Shown here piece after piece: positions 37,378-49,009 of a stretch of 64,000 nt of DNA (its first letter is position 1; every line of letters starts with the position of its first letter). The stretch comes from Rhinopithecus roxellana (taxonomy: Eukaryota > Chordata > Mammalia > Primates > Cercopithecidae), in the NCBI RefSeq assembly GCF_007565055.1, contig NC_044557.1, forward strand, positions 68,267,095 to 68,331,094, written 5' to 3'. The notes under the pieces were generated by a model. It saw only the letters and a program-made list of their open reading frames with translations. It did no database searches and was not told where the DNA came from. Made by a program: the position numbers and the translations under genes.

Positions 37378-37519
37378 ATGGGCCGGCAGGGCTTGGGGGG
37401 TGCCGGCGCTGCAGGGCGCTCCATGCAGCGCTCCCAGAGCCGGAGCAGCCTGTCTGCCTCCTTCGAGGCACTGGCCGGCTACTTTCCCTGCATGAACTCC
37501 CTGGAGGAGGAAGAAGGAG
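37378..37519 (+). CDS. RIMS2: RIM2-gamma coding exon 1 (gamma-specific N-terminus)
   Basis: Starts at the first ATG of the GC-rich leader; the context is favourable (A at -3, G at +4). It encodes residues 1-47 plus the first base of codon 48. Residues 1-15 are Gly/Ala-rich; M16 opens the RIM-family gamma signature RSQSRSSLSASFEALAGYF, and the exon ends in an acidic LEEEEG run. It is spliced at the GTGAGA donor (37520) to 58559, restoring a Glu codon. I know the RSQSR...CMNS motif from RIM2-gamma and the related RIMS4 start. A second in-frame ATG at 37423 (M16) has a weaker context (T at -3), but some records may use it. An in-frame TTG at 37345 is not a credible start. This exon is absent from the long alpha isoforms. 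Confidence 0.96.
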
Positions 37520-37521
37520 GT
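37520..37521 (+). other. RIMS2: Splice donor of gamma exon 1
   Basis: 'gaaggag|gtgagac': good match with G at +5. Starts a 21-kb intron (37520-58558). Confidence 0.93.
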
Positions 37522-37721
37522 GAGACACCCCTTCCCCCGTAGTTGGTGTCTCTATCTGTTTAGAAAGTCAGTGGCTGGAGGGTTGTCAGGGGCAAAGAGA
37601 ACTCCATGTAGCAGTGTCCCAGCTCCTCTGTTCTCCGGGACTGTGCCGGGGGGCGAGAACCCTAGAGCCCTAGAGCACGTCAGCTGAGCAGAGAAGTTGT
37701 TTCTTGGTTATTTGGAGAGCT

Positions 37722-38837
37722 CCACAGGCGCCGACTTGGGAAAGGCTCTCCTAGTGAAGTTGTATTTTACAAGTGCTTGGAAGTTGAATGAGAATGTAGA
37801 CTGTGGGAGGCAAGGCGGCGCCTCTTCGGGTGCACCCCACTCTGTTTTGGTTTACTCTTCGCAGTCCTGGTATTAACATTTGGCCTGGAGGACAGAAATA
37901 CTTGAAAACTAAAGGGAAATGCAGCAGCAAAACTTTGAAACAGGAGTCTCAACCTATGAAAACCCAAGATCGGGTGAGGGGAAGGAGTTACACAATGGAC
38001 AGACAGGTGGAGGGTTGATAGTACCGAAGGTGAGTTTGTGCTCAAGGCACAATCTCTAGTGTTTCAGCAATGCCGTTGTAATTGCGCTAGTAAAAAACGA
38101 GGAGGAGGACTCGCTGTTTTAAACTTTGCAGCAGTTGGTTTGGAGTTCATAAAGTTTTGAATAACATAAGATGTATTTTCTTCATGAAGAACTTTCCTGT
38201 AAGATTTAACAACTAACACTGAAAACACAATTTGTAAATCAAAATGAGATTTGACTGGTAAATAGTAAGTAGTGTCCCAACATTTGAAATATTTATTAAT
38301 TTACTGATAGGCTGGTTGCAAACTGTGTTCATTTTTAGATGTATATCCAGAGTAGGTTAGTTATCATGATGTTAACTCTATTTTTGTAAATAACAGGGTT
38401 GGTTTTGCTTTTATCCTGTGACAACCAATGACCTCTTATTAGGACATCTGTAGTGAGCCCTGATTTGAAAGAAATTGCCTGTTCTAAAAACAGATTGAAA
38501 TAATTTTTTTTCTGCTATTTTTCCTGATGGGGGAGGGGGGAAAGTAGAAGATGGAGGATTGGTAATATGTCTGGAAAGTTGTCTTCAAACTAATTTATTA
38601 GCTAGAGCTATCCAAGTTTCTTCTAGGTTATTTGTTGCAATATCAGTTGGCTATAAATCAATATAGATTTAACAGCAGGGTACTTCCGATATAAACATGA
38701 TTTAATTTTCGTACTAGTCCTTTTCTGTTCTTGTTTGTACATTTACATTTCACTTGCTTCCTATAATTAAATATTTAAAATTCTAGGAAATGTAAACAAG
38801 TCAAGAATTAAATTGAGTAAATGAATGATCATAATTG
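37722..38837. other. RIMS2: First gamma intron, proximal part, nothing recognised
   Basis: GC falls back to background by about 37900. No repeat recognised. Promoter-proximal introns often hold enhancers, but I see no specific motif cluster. Confidence 0.45.
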
Positions 38838-39050
38838 TAGCTAAAATTTTTAGTACTTATTATTAGTCCGGCACTGTTCTACACTTGACGTGTATTCTTT
38901 TAGGCCCACAACCTTATGAAGCAGTACTTTTATTATCCTCATTTCACAAATGAGAAGACTGAGGCAGAGAGAGTTCCGAAATTTGCCCAGTGTCACCAGG
39001 GTGGTAGGTAACAGAGCCAGTGTTTGAACCCAGGCAGTCAGCAATTCAGC
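38838..39050 (+). repeat. MIR SINE
   Basis: 'tattatcctcatttcacaaa', 'tgagaagactgaggcagaga' and 'agagccagtgtttgaaccca' give a clear MIR core and tail. Confidence 0.82.
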
Positions 39051-40189
39051 TTCCAAGCTATACTAGATTATTATGTTCTTATATTTGGCCACATACCCAT
39101 ACCTAGTAAGTGATGAGGCTAGAATTTAAACACTTGTGCCTGAAAATACATATTTAAATAAAACATAGGTTATTATGGACTCATTTCCCAAATTTTTATT
39201 TTTACACCAAGTCTTCAGTCTTGAGTTTGCTTCAGATAAGGTATCATCCTTTTTCTTTAAATTACGATTAGGATCGTTGAGTTTACAAAATATCATTCCA
39301 GAAACCTTTCTGAGACAAGAAAAAAATGTATATAAATATGAAATTACTTCAATATTTAAAGTATGTTTGCTTAACCATGGCTCACACAGACTAATCCCAA
39401 AGGAAATTCCTACATCTACACATGGAAATTGGAGCAGATTTCTATCCCGTAATATGGCTTCTTAAGTTGCCAAGACAAAATGTTTTATATGGGAAGCACC
39501 GTTTTTAAAGTTAACCCTACAGTTCTGTACTAGTAACTAAAGAGGAGACACTTTCCATATTAGTGTCTCCAATTAGAGGAGACACTCTAATTCCATAAAT
39601 TAGAGGTTTTTCCATTGGCTTACATTTTTACAGCCACGAGAAGAAATCTTAACTTTTTTCTTTGATTTTGTGATTCTCTTAACACCTTTAAAAGTCCTGG
39701 GATTTTTGAAGATATTTCAACATACTCTGCAGGATTGTAAAAGTTAGAAACCGTTGGCCTAAAGCAGTGCTTCTCTACTTTTTTTTTCTTTTGAGACACC
39801 CACACAGGATACATGAAGGTCATGTGGATAACATACTCAGGATTGTGTTACTATTACCATAACTGTGGGACTCATTTATAAAGAAAGTAAATCTATCCCA
39901 CCATATGATTTTCACACTGGTTAAGAGCAACTCGTCTAAAGAGCGCTGATCTACTAACCAGTGTGATTTGACTAAATTAACCAATCAGTTCAGTAAGCAA
40001 GTCTGATTTTAAAACTAGTCTTTTTTTTATTCTTTTCAGAAAGAGTGCAATAGCTAAATAATTTCAAGTATACCCTGTCTTCCAGTTCCATATTCACATT
40101 TTCTTCTTGTACAGCGTATCTGGTTTCCATTCTACACAAAAAGTGCTGAGAAGTCTACAGAGAGATCATTCTTTTCATTTATCCACTCA
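39051..40189. other. Intron with a GGAGACACT hairpin cluster
   Basis: Mostly featureless. At 39544-39552 and 39562-39570 GGAGACACT and AGTGTCTCC form a perfect 9-bp hairpin. A third GGAGACACT lies at 39578-39586, inside a second inverted repeat (AATTAGAG/CTCTAATT, 39571-39592). Confidence 0.55.
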
Positions 40190-40445
40190 TTCATTCATTC
40201 AAAAATATTTATTGAGGGTATTTGATGTGTTAGAAGCAATGAGTCTCTAATGAATTCGGTAGATACGTTCCTTTCCCTCTTAGAGTTTACAGCCTAATGG
40301 AGATAGGTAGACATTAATAGAAATATCTATGTAATTATAACTGTGACAAGTTTTAGGAAGGTAAAGTGCAGAGTGCAACAAGAGATTATAAGAAAACCTA
40401 ATTCAGGAGGTAGAAAAGCATGCCCTGAGAAAGTGAGGGTTAAAC
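40190..40445 (+). repeat. Ancient interspersed repeat, start portion
   Basis: 'ttcattcaaaaatatttatt', 'agagtttacagcctaatgga' and 'gacattaatagaaatatct' resemble the opening of the repeat family at 7380 and 59815. Confidence 0.45.
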
Positions 40446-40684
40446 ATTGATTCAGGTGTCAGTGATAACTCTCAGTTTCTCATGAACCAAGCCAGTACCA
40501 GCAGCCTCCCACACACCTTTGAAAAGAATTTTCCTGGAGCCCACAACCAGTAAGTGGTGGAGTTAAGATATAAACCCCACATCTGTTTTTGAAATTTATA
40601 ATCTAACTGCTCTATATGTTGCTTCTTCATTATTTTACGATATTTCCTTTTAATATGCTATGGTCTTGAAAACCAAGTACAGTA

Positions 40685-40835
40685 ATAAAAGTTACCATTC
40701 ATTGTGCACTTTCTATGTGCCACATTCATTTAATTTCATGACAATTTTTCAAGGATGTTACTATTTTCCTCATTTTACACGTATGGAAACTAAAACGCAG
40801 AGAAGCTAAACAACTTGCCCACAGATCATAAATCT
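40685..40835 (+). repeat. MIR SINE
   Basis: 'cattgtgcactttctatgtg', 'ttcctcattttacacgtatg' and 'gctaaacaacttgcccacag' match MIR. Confidence 0.72.
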
Positions 40836-41570
40836 CAGTGAAGCTTACTTCAGTGAGGATGAAAGGGACATTCCCATAAACAAAATAAATTAAGATTGTT
40901 GATGGTCTTTGTGGAATCGTTTTTGTATATTGGACCTCTTTTTTTTTTTTTTTCATCCTTTTCCCTGAGTATATTCCAGGTAGATATTCTCCAGATCTCT
41001 GGGTTCTTTTTTTTTTAAGTGAAAGTAGTAATAGTACCTTACATGTTATTTAACAGTTTATAAATTATGTTTACTTATTTTATCATTGAACCCTTTGAGA
41101 TAAGAATTATTTTCACTATATAAACTACTTGGCCTCGCCACTGAGTCCACCTCCCTAATGTAGAATATTACTGTGTGTGGAGTTTTCAAACATTAGAGAC
41201 AAGTATAAGAAAGAAGGAACTATTTCAAGGAAATGTTACCATTCCTAAATAAGAGAAGCAACCCCACAACTTCTCACCCTAGATCCAAGGGCAAATGATT
41301 ATGGCCCTATAATGTAGGAAAATGGCACATTTTCTAATACTTGGGGGATCTGGTTTCTCAGAAGCTATCTTAATGTTACACGTGGCTCTGGGTTAGTGAT
41401 TCTTGTTTAATTATCGTCCATATGTGATGAATTTGGCCTGCCTGATTTTATGATCTGACACCTTTGGTTCAAATATAGTTTGGCAGTCATACAGAAGAGA
41501 CCCTATCAGCTTAATACTATAAAACTGAATAAATTAACTCATCTAACTTCTTTTACATCACACTAGCTTA
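40836..41570. other. Intron, nothing recognised
   Basis: Contains poly-T runs at about 40939-40954 and 41007-41016. Otherwise nothing seen. Confidence 0.5.
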
Positions 41571-41895
41571 AAAATAAATTATAGGGGCCGGGCGCGGTGG
41601 CTCACGCCTGTAATCCCAGCACTTTGGGAGGCCGAGGCAGGCAGATCACAAGGTCAGGAGATCAAGACCATCCTGGCTAACACGGTGAAACCCCGCCTCT
41701 ACTAAAAATACAAAAAATTAGTCGGGCGTGGTGGCGGGTGCCTGTAGAACCAGCTGTTTGGGAGGCTGAGGCAGGAGAATGGTGTGAACCTGGGAGGCGG
41801 AGCTTGCAGTGAGCCGAGATCGCACGGCTGCACTCCAGCCTGGGTGACAGAGTGAGACTCCGTCTCAAAATAAAATAAAATAAAATAAATTATAG
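41571..41895 (+). mobile_element. AluY-like SINE, sense, with 14-bp target-site duplication
   Basis: AAAATAAATTATAG is perfectly repeated at 41571-41584 and 41882-41895. The body 41585-41881 is nearly consensus ('ggccgggcgcggtggctcac', 'atcctggctaacacggtgaa'), with intact CpGs and a (AAAAT)n tail, so it is the youngest-looking Alu in the window. Confidence 0.97.
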
Positions 41896-43199
41896 GAAAA
41901 CCATCTAAGAAACAAGAATAGCTTTAAGATCACCAGAAAACTGAGGAAAGAGTCTTTGCATGTGATAGTGAAGCTATGAGGAATTAAAATAAAATTGACT
42001 AAATAAACTGGAATAAAAAGACCTATTTAACTCAGCCTCACTCTTTAAGAGGTTTATTCACCCAGCAAGAAGAGTATAAAGAGACATATCTTATTCTAAT
42101 CTTTGTATATAGTAAATAATATACTTAATTCTTAATAATCAGTCCCATTTGATTAAAATAGTTTAGAACTTTGCCCATACTCCATTGAAATAAAAAAATT
42201 CTTCATATATTTAAATGTAATCCTCTTAAAGTGCAAACATCATACCTCGCACAGTGGTATTCAGTGTCTATTAATAATTAACAGTATATAGTTCCACCAT
42301 TCTTTTCACACTGAATATCAGTATAACCGACTGCCATCCATCGATTATATTTATACTGTTTAAAAATGTAACATGTGATAGAGACTTTTTCAAATGCAGT
42401 GATCATAGTTTTTGCACATCTTCATGAAGCCAACCTTGGAGGCAGGACATGGATAGACAGTTATAGGCAACTAAGGATCTTTTTATAGGGGATATTATTT
42501 TTTCTAGATTATGATTGTGTGTAATAAATCATTCCATAAATGAGTTCATACCATATTCAAAAATAGCACAATATTTTTGTAACAGACAAAATGAAGCAAA
42601 AGATTTTAGAATTAAGAAAAGTAAATTGAGTAACAGTTCCACTCAATGCTTATCAAATATTACCTTTTTCATGTAAGATTCAGAATCTTTCACCACCATG
42701 TGTCCAAATAGTATCTTTAATTTGAAACTTTAGTAGACTGAGTTCTATAAAGAAAAAGAACCCTTTAATGTAAAAGTAAAATTAAACCCCTATTGGCTTT
42801 CATCCTTTAACAGGTTCACTAAATTCAAAAACAGTAATGGGAACGAGTTTCCCTGTGGAGACATCTTATATATAATGACTTATAAAGGAAACCCACTAGA
42901 AAGTTGTAATAACAGCATCCCATTTCTTCCAAGGACTATGTTTTAATGTAAATGTTCTCTGCTCTTATTACATAGACCCCTATTTATGGATCAGACAAGA
43001 TCATTCTGTATATTTGTTCTCTTTCATACTGAAATGTTTTTGATTGGGGAGGAGGGAGATTTACCTAATGCTGTGTATATATAATATTATTTGAACAAGT
43101 AGAAAACAAACTAACACAAAAATGATAGTATAATTCTAGTTTGGAAGTATCACTCTTTAAACAAAAACAGGGTATTTAATGTAAATCATGCTTTATGCA
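41896..43199. other. AT-rich intron, nothing recognised
   Basis: No repeat signature or exon-like frame seen. Confidence 0.5.
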
Positions 43200-43640
43200 A
43201 AGATAATTTACTAAACTCATGAGCAGAAATCCCACCAGGCCTCACATGGACCCAAACTGGGAGCCAGAAGGCTGTTGGGAACCCATGAGCATTCTTTTCC
43301 CATTTCTTGCCATTGATTCTGTCTTTGCATGGCTGCTTTTTTCTTTCTCAGCAGCTAACTCTCTCCCTTGCTCTGTTACACAGACCATGTGGCCTGTGGA
43401 AAATGGCTGCCAATGGCATCCAAGTTCATCTGTCACAGTTCCACCCACACTGCATATTACTGTCTTTCTCAGTCCCACTCCCAAATTCCCAAAGAAGAAA
43501 TTCCACTTACCAAGTTTGGTCCATCCCAATACAGCCAGAAGGCAAGGCCATGTATATATAAATTTAGTCACCAAAAATGCATTTCTCTGGGCAACTAAGA
43601 AGGGAAGTGGTTATTATGAGCTTTGTAGACATCACTGAAG
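43200..43640. other. Less AT-rich block with overlapping open frames, identity unknown
   Basis: Frames of 139, 84 and 76 codons (+) and 110 codons (-) overlap here. The forward translation mixes hydrophobic and Pro/Ser-rich residues without a recognisable domain. Composition and short CT-rich patches suggest an old repeat. I do not call a gene. Confidence 0.3.
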
Positions 43641-43710
43641 GTGTCTGCTTTTGTCTGGGTCATCAAGAACAAAGGATTTGAAGTACCATTTTTTAAAATT
43701 TAGATTTTGT

Positions 43711-44005
43711 GCCAGGAGTGGTGGCTCACACCTGTAATCCCAGCACTTTGGGAGGCTGAGGTGGGCGGATCACCTGAGGTCGGGAGTTGGAAACCAGCCT
43801 GACCAACATGAAGAAATCCCATCTCTACTAAAAATACAAAATTAGCCAGGCGTGATGGTGCATGCCTGTAATCCCAGCTACTCAGGAGGCTGAGGCAGGA
43901 GAATCGCTTGAACCTGGGAGGTGGAGGTTAGGGTAAACCGAGATCACTCCATTGCACTCCAGCCTGGGCAACAAGAGCAAAACTCCATCTCCAAAAAAAA
44001 AAAAT
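43711..44005 (+). mobile_element. Alu SINE, sense
   Basis: Starts 'gccaggagtggtggctcaca' and ends in an A12 tail. Followed 65 bp later by another sense Alu. Confidence 0.96.
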
Positions 44006-44060
44006 AGGTTTTGTTTAAATGAGACTAAAAGGAAAGGAAATTTTATTTTAGCAACTTAAA

Positions 44061-44376
44061 AATAAAGTTATCAGCTGGGCACGGTGGCTCACACTTGTAA
44101 TCCCAGCACTTTAGGAAGCCAAGCCAGGTGGATCACCTGAGGTCAGGAATTCGCAACCAGCATGGGCAACATGGTGAAATCCTGTCTCTACTAAAAATAC
44201 AAAAATTAGCCGGGCATGTTGGTGGGCCCCTGTAATCGCAGCTACTCAGGAGGCTGAGGCATGAGAATCGCTTGAACCCAGGAGGCGGAAGTTGCACTGA
44301 GCCAAGATCAAGCCACTGCACTCCAGCCTGGGCGACAAAGTGAGACTGTGTCTCAAAAAAATAAAATAAAATTATC
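44061..44376 (+). mobile_element. Alu SINE, sense, with target-site duplication
   Basis: AATAAAGTTATC (44061-44072) and AATAAAATTATC (44365-44376) flank the element, differing at one base. Confidence 0.94.
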
Positions 44377-44829
44377 GGTTGTTCCTTTATTATTCCTGTA
44401 AACCACAGGCCAGGAAAGTAACATGCATCAGTGAAGTAGGATAGGAATAAAACGAAAGGGAAAAGACAAGGACTCAAAGAGCTGGAGAAAGCTTACCTAT
44501 CTATAAAAGAAGGATGAATAGTCAGTTCTAGCTAGTTGATGCCAAACTGAATGTCAACCCAAGGTTGGAAAATTTAGTCTTTTTTTTTTTCCTGAAGGAA
44601 AGTTATAAGTCTGGTTGTTTACTTAAAACTTTTATATTTTAAAATGTTGGCACATGAATAAAAACTTTCAAACATTATTTGGGCCAAACAAAACACACTT
44701 ATTGACCAAAGTGGCCTGACATCTAAGACCAACATTTTGCAACTTCTGCCAAGGAAATGCTTCATTCCCAGCTTTTCTCAGTTCTCTTTTTTCTTTCCCA
44801 TTCTTGTTGTCACCTTGGTAGTGTGGGAC
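44377..44829. other. Intron, nothing recognised
   Basis: No features seen. Confidence 0.45.
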
Positions 44830-45046
44830 ACATGAGCTCATCTTTGAAGTGATCTGGTAACCCCCAAACCTGCTCTCTCTCTCTCTCCCTTCTGGACCAA
44901 TCCAACATCACTGCTCCTGTGTCAGTTCTCTTAAACACCATTTTCATCTTAACACTACCCTTCCTTCAAAAACGTCAGTAAATTTACATCTCCTACTAAA
45001 TAAAGCCTTTAGCCCGACATTCAAATTCTTTAACAGTATGAGACTT

Positions 45047-45079
<33 letters not shown>

Positions 45080-45250
45080 TGGTTTAGCATCCCCACCTTC
45101 CAAGGCTAGTAATTGTATAAAACTAAGCCTTCTTGCTCTTTGTCTCCAAAGTTTTGTTCATGCCTTTCTTTCTATTCTTCCTTTACCACTGTATATATAT
45201 CCTGTCTAATTGTCCTTCAAAGCTCAGCCCATATCCCATCTACTGTGTGA
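44830..45250 (+). repeat. L2-like LINE 3' region carrying a long poly-T
   Basis: 'aataaagcctttagcccgac' followed by 'attcaaattctttaacagta' and, after the poly-T at 45050-45078, 'ccaccttccaaggctagtaa' reads as one diverged L2 copy. Confidence 0.5.
45050..45078 (+). repeat. Uninterrupted poly-T, 29 bp
   Basis: A pure T run inside L2-like sequence. No Alu or L1 body is attached on either side. Confidence 0.95.
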
Positions 45251-45269
45251 AGTATTCAGAAGCTATAAG

Positions 45270-45430
45270 AGCTTCTGTAGGCAGAGGAAAAACTGTGTGG
45301 CTGAATTGGAAATCCTGGGTCCACCGCTTCCTGCTGGTATGGACTATGAAGACAATTTCTTTCAGCTTTAGTTTCCTCATTTGTATGTAAAGTGTACATA
45401 ACAATACCTATCTTGATGAATATCGTGAAC
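45270..45430 (+). repeat. MIR SINE, diverged
   Basis: 'ggaaatcctgggtccaccgc' then 'agctttagtttcctcatttg' follows MIR order. Confidence 0.5.
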
Positions 45431-47835
45431 TAGTATTATACTTACTATTCCCTTATAATCCCATTTCAAAATATTTTTGCCTTTTCCTGAACCTCTAAAT
45501 ATGTGTTATCTACTACATGAGGTATTAGCCACATGTGACTGTTTAAATTTAAATAAATTTTTTAAAATTTAAAATTTTATTCCTCAGTCCCACTAGCTAC
45601 CTTTCAAGTGTTCAGTAGCTACGTATGACTAGTGATTACCTTATCAGGCAGTGCAGAATTATAGAACATTTATCTCATTCACAGAAAGTTCTACTGGACA
45701 ATGCAGCTCTAGAAACTTATTACCACTCATAGAGCACTTAGCGCATATTGCCTTGCATTGTCATTATTTGTGTACTGTCTTACCTACTAAATTTAAAAAT
45801 CACATAGTTGGGAATTATGTGATCATGTATTACAAATTTGTTATCTCCCACAGTACCTTACATTCAAGAAGTACTTAACAAATATATAGTGAACGAATAA
45901 ATGAACAAGTACCTGGTCGGTTTCTATGTTGTTATTGTGGAATGGAAAGAAGTTATTAGATCTAAAAGGGACCATACTGATTAGGTGATTGTTTGCATTC
46001 ATGCAGGTACAAGAGTACTTGAATGTTATGCATTCTTTGTGCTACACCTAGAGGTTGTGTGTACTTAGCTTAATATATACTAGCAACATATTTTTCTATC
46101 ATGCATTACAAAGAAACATGCATATGCAACATGTTTCCTTTCAGGTGTCCAGATGCAATCAACAGAAATCAATTCTGGCAATTTAGGCAGAAAAGAAAGG
46201 TATTAGCTAAGGGATCCTGGATAGGTCATAGAATCTCTAGGAAGGCTGGAGATTCTGGGCTGTAGGTTAGGAGTGATGCCCAAAACCATACTGCAGGTTA
46301 ATCCTGCTAAATTATCACTGCTACTTGGCACAGACATCACAGCTTGCACCATTGTCAGAACTCATGGCGAATCACTGCATGCTGCTACAGGGTAGGGTCA
46401 CTTTGGGAAAATATATTCTGGCCGCCACCCTCATTGGAGTGAAAGCCTGTGGTGTCTCTGCTTCTTTGCTTTATTAACTTCAGATTCAGAGTTTGGAAAA
46501 GTAGTGCCTCAACCATGTGCTTATGCCCTAATTGCAAAGCAGGGTGGAAAAGTGGCACCTGATGATTTCAACTTCTATAATTAAAGGATGGGATACTTTT
46601 CAAATGTAGAAGGAAAATTTAAATGCTGGTAAGCCAAAAACATTAACAAATATCCACTTTGTAATATAAAATAATTACCAATGGTAAGAAAAAAAAAACT
46701 AAGCTCAATATGATTAGCTCTTTTTAATTCTTTTTAAATAAGAGTTTGTCATATTGTTATTTTCCTCTTTGTTCATTGAGCATAAGCAGACAAGAATGGG
46801 GTAAAATCTATGGAAGAAATCTAAGGTAAAGAATATGGTGTACTCGATTTCAACTTTTTCTGCAGATTTGATCACCCAATATCCATGCACTCTCTTGTTT
46901 TTTCATATAGAGCATAATAAATTCCCCCTCAGAAGGACAACCTTAAAATCTTACCCCACTGTTCGAAATCTAGAATCTTTGAGCAATGTGTAGTCCTCTT
47001 ATATCTAGATGTGGCTTTTCATGTTATAGTGACCTGCAAGCCTGAAAACAAGTTATCTGCCTCCCTTTTCTGACTCTGTTAAATGTAATTTAAATGTATG
47101 GTAGCCGCAGAATAACTGAAATAAAAATTCCCATTTAGAAAGGAGAGAATAGGAAACACAAAACAATCAGCCATCTATAGGAGTTATCAATCTCACTTGG
47201 TAGGAATGGCAGAGATTGACAGTAGAGTATGTTTCTTAGTTTACTCATCTGGCAACCCTGGTTCTGTTTTCAGGAAGGTGTTTCTTTGTTGTTTATTCTC
47301 TATGGCCATGAAGGTTTGTATTGAAGAGGTGGCTCCATTGCTGTCATAGCCTGCTTCTTTCTAGTACAGGTTTGGAAACTCCATTGTTATCTTATGGGTT
47401 CAACAGAATTTTGTAAGGTAAGCTAGTATTTTTTTTCTATACCAGTAGTGCAGAAATTCAGTAGGTTTACAGTCTGTTTGCTTCAAATCAGTTTCAAGTG
47501 TGAGTCTCTTCAGCCAAATGCCTCATTAGACACAGGCTTTCAGCCTAATGACTCAGACATTTTAGTTTCTAGCCTCTGTGCCTTACTCGCTTCCTTTGCT
47601 TTCAACTTAATGGCAGCCAGCTTGATATCATCTGAAAAAAAGGATTTGGGTGGGAAGTCAACCCCTTAGTTCAATTTGGCCAATAGGCTTTCTCCCCTTA
47701 CATGGCAAGGCCTGTTATTTATGCATAGTTTTTTTCTGCAGATTTATTATAATTTCGTATGTTATTCAGTTTCCAAAACTATGCAGATTATAGGATCTGA
47801 TTCTTTTTCAACACTGTTTATTAAACACCACTACA
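45431..47835. other. Intron, partly repeat-like of unknown family
   Basis: The block 46145-46570 is less AT-rich and looks like an old element but cannot be named. The rest is AT-rich without features. Confidence 0.35.
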
Positions 47836-47985
47836 TGTTGTATACTCTATGGCATAGGCTAATTATGATTCCAGGTTTACACCAAAGTACTCTGACCTGT
47901 AGAAAGATAAGTTACCTGCCCAAAATTTGCAAATAGTCAAATAGGAACTTGAATTCATATCATCTGATTCTAAAATGGCATGTTC
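47836..47985 (+). repeat. MIR-like fragment
   Basis: 'gataagttacctgcccaaaa' and 'ataggaacttgaattcatat' resemble the MIR 3' half. Weak. Confidence 0.35.
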
Positions 47986-49009
47986 ATCTGACCGTAAAGT
48001 ATTGCCTCAAAATATCTAACTTGAGAGTTATGAAGAGTTTGGTAATATTTCGCCTCCATTCTTGAGACAGAAACAGGCACAGGTATCAGTGAATTGATGC
48101 GTGATCAAGTACAGATCTGAAAGTTTAAAAAAAAAAAAGCCAAGGAGTGGGGTAGTGGGTATGCAACTCTATCTAAGTAGTTTAACTGTGGATCAGGAAT
48201 GGATTATTTTCTAATGGGCTTTTACTTGATCCCCCTTAGTGTAGTAATAGCAACATCAGACAAGAAGAACAAGAAAGTACCAAAAAATTACAAATGCCAA
48301 AAGAGTAACAATGACAGCTATAATTTCTTATATCTAAATGTGTTAAGAATACCAAAATGATAAGTCTTACTTTTATTGAAAAAATGTAATTATCTTACTG
48401 CAGAAGAGTCTTAAGCTTATTTCTTCATAAGGTCTTTCTTCTCATTAAAAGTCGGTATTAACAGTTACAGGAACCCATAATGGGAAATGGATATGCCTGT
48501 CCTCCTCTGGCTTGATACCTCTGTTTTGCAAATGAGGATCAAGACACACAAGAGGTCAAGATCCTTTTCAACTCCACATGTTGGCAAATCCTCAGTTTTT
48601 CACGATGTATTCAGTCCTGTTGACAGCTGTGGTATCGTTTGATGAAACCTCTAATTTTGGGTGTGGGTTGGTCCAAAGTAGCATGCTGAGAGATTGAAAT
48701 GCATATGTATATTGTAGGGAATAACTTTCTAGCACATTTGTTTCCATTTTTATCATAAATACATGTTACCATCATTTTCATGAAGTCAGAATTTGGCAAT
48801 GAAAGTGACGTTTCCCCATTTTTCATGAGAGACCAAAAATCGTGAATGATCTGAGTCTCAACACTACCCATAAAACAATGTATTTTAAGTTTATTTGGAC
48901 ATGCAAGGAGAACCTGAGATGAGGTTTCAAGTCACTGATTATTCTGGAATTAGAAATTTGTGTCGAAAATACTAAGTGAAGATGGAAGCCCAGCATGCTT
49001 TGAGAAACA
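47986..49009. other. Intron, nothing recognised
   Basis: Short reverse frames (69-86 codons) without recognisable content. Confidence 0.45.

Larger units (their letters stand above)
36850..37720 (+). promoter_or_regulatory. RIMS2: CpG island and predicted internal promoter of RIM2-gamma
   Basis: GC content and CpG density jump abruptly from AT-rich intron, densest at about 36880-37530. An inverted CCAAT box (ATTGG, 37006-37010, in 'cgctgattggcggag') fits NF-Y, which usually sits 60-100 bp before the start, suggesting transcription begins near 37070-37110 (inference). No TATA box stands out, as usual for CpG-island promoters. The island encloses coding exon 1 and its donor. That gamma forms arise from internal promoters is established for RIM genes; the exact start is not visible. 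Frames across the island on both strands reflect GC-rich composition. Confidence 0.85.

Noticed and set aside
37400..37440. Possible REST/NRSF silencer site in gamma exon 1
   Set aside because: The ggcgct and ccatg pieces are present, but spacing and the second half-site do not match the known motif.
36910..37528. Antisense frames of 70 and 100 codons in the CpG island
   Set aside because: They mirror the GC-rich promoter and coding exon; no recognisable domain or splice pattern.
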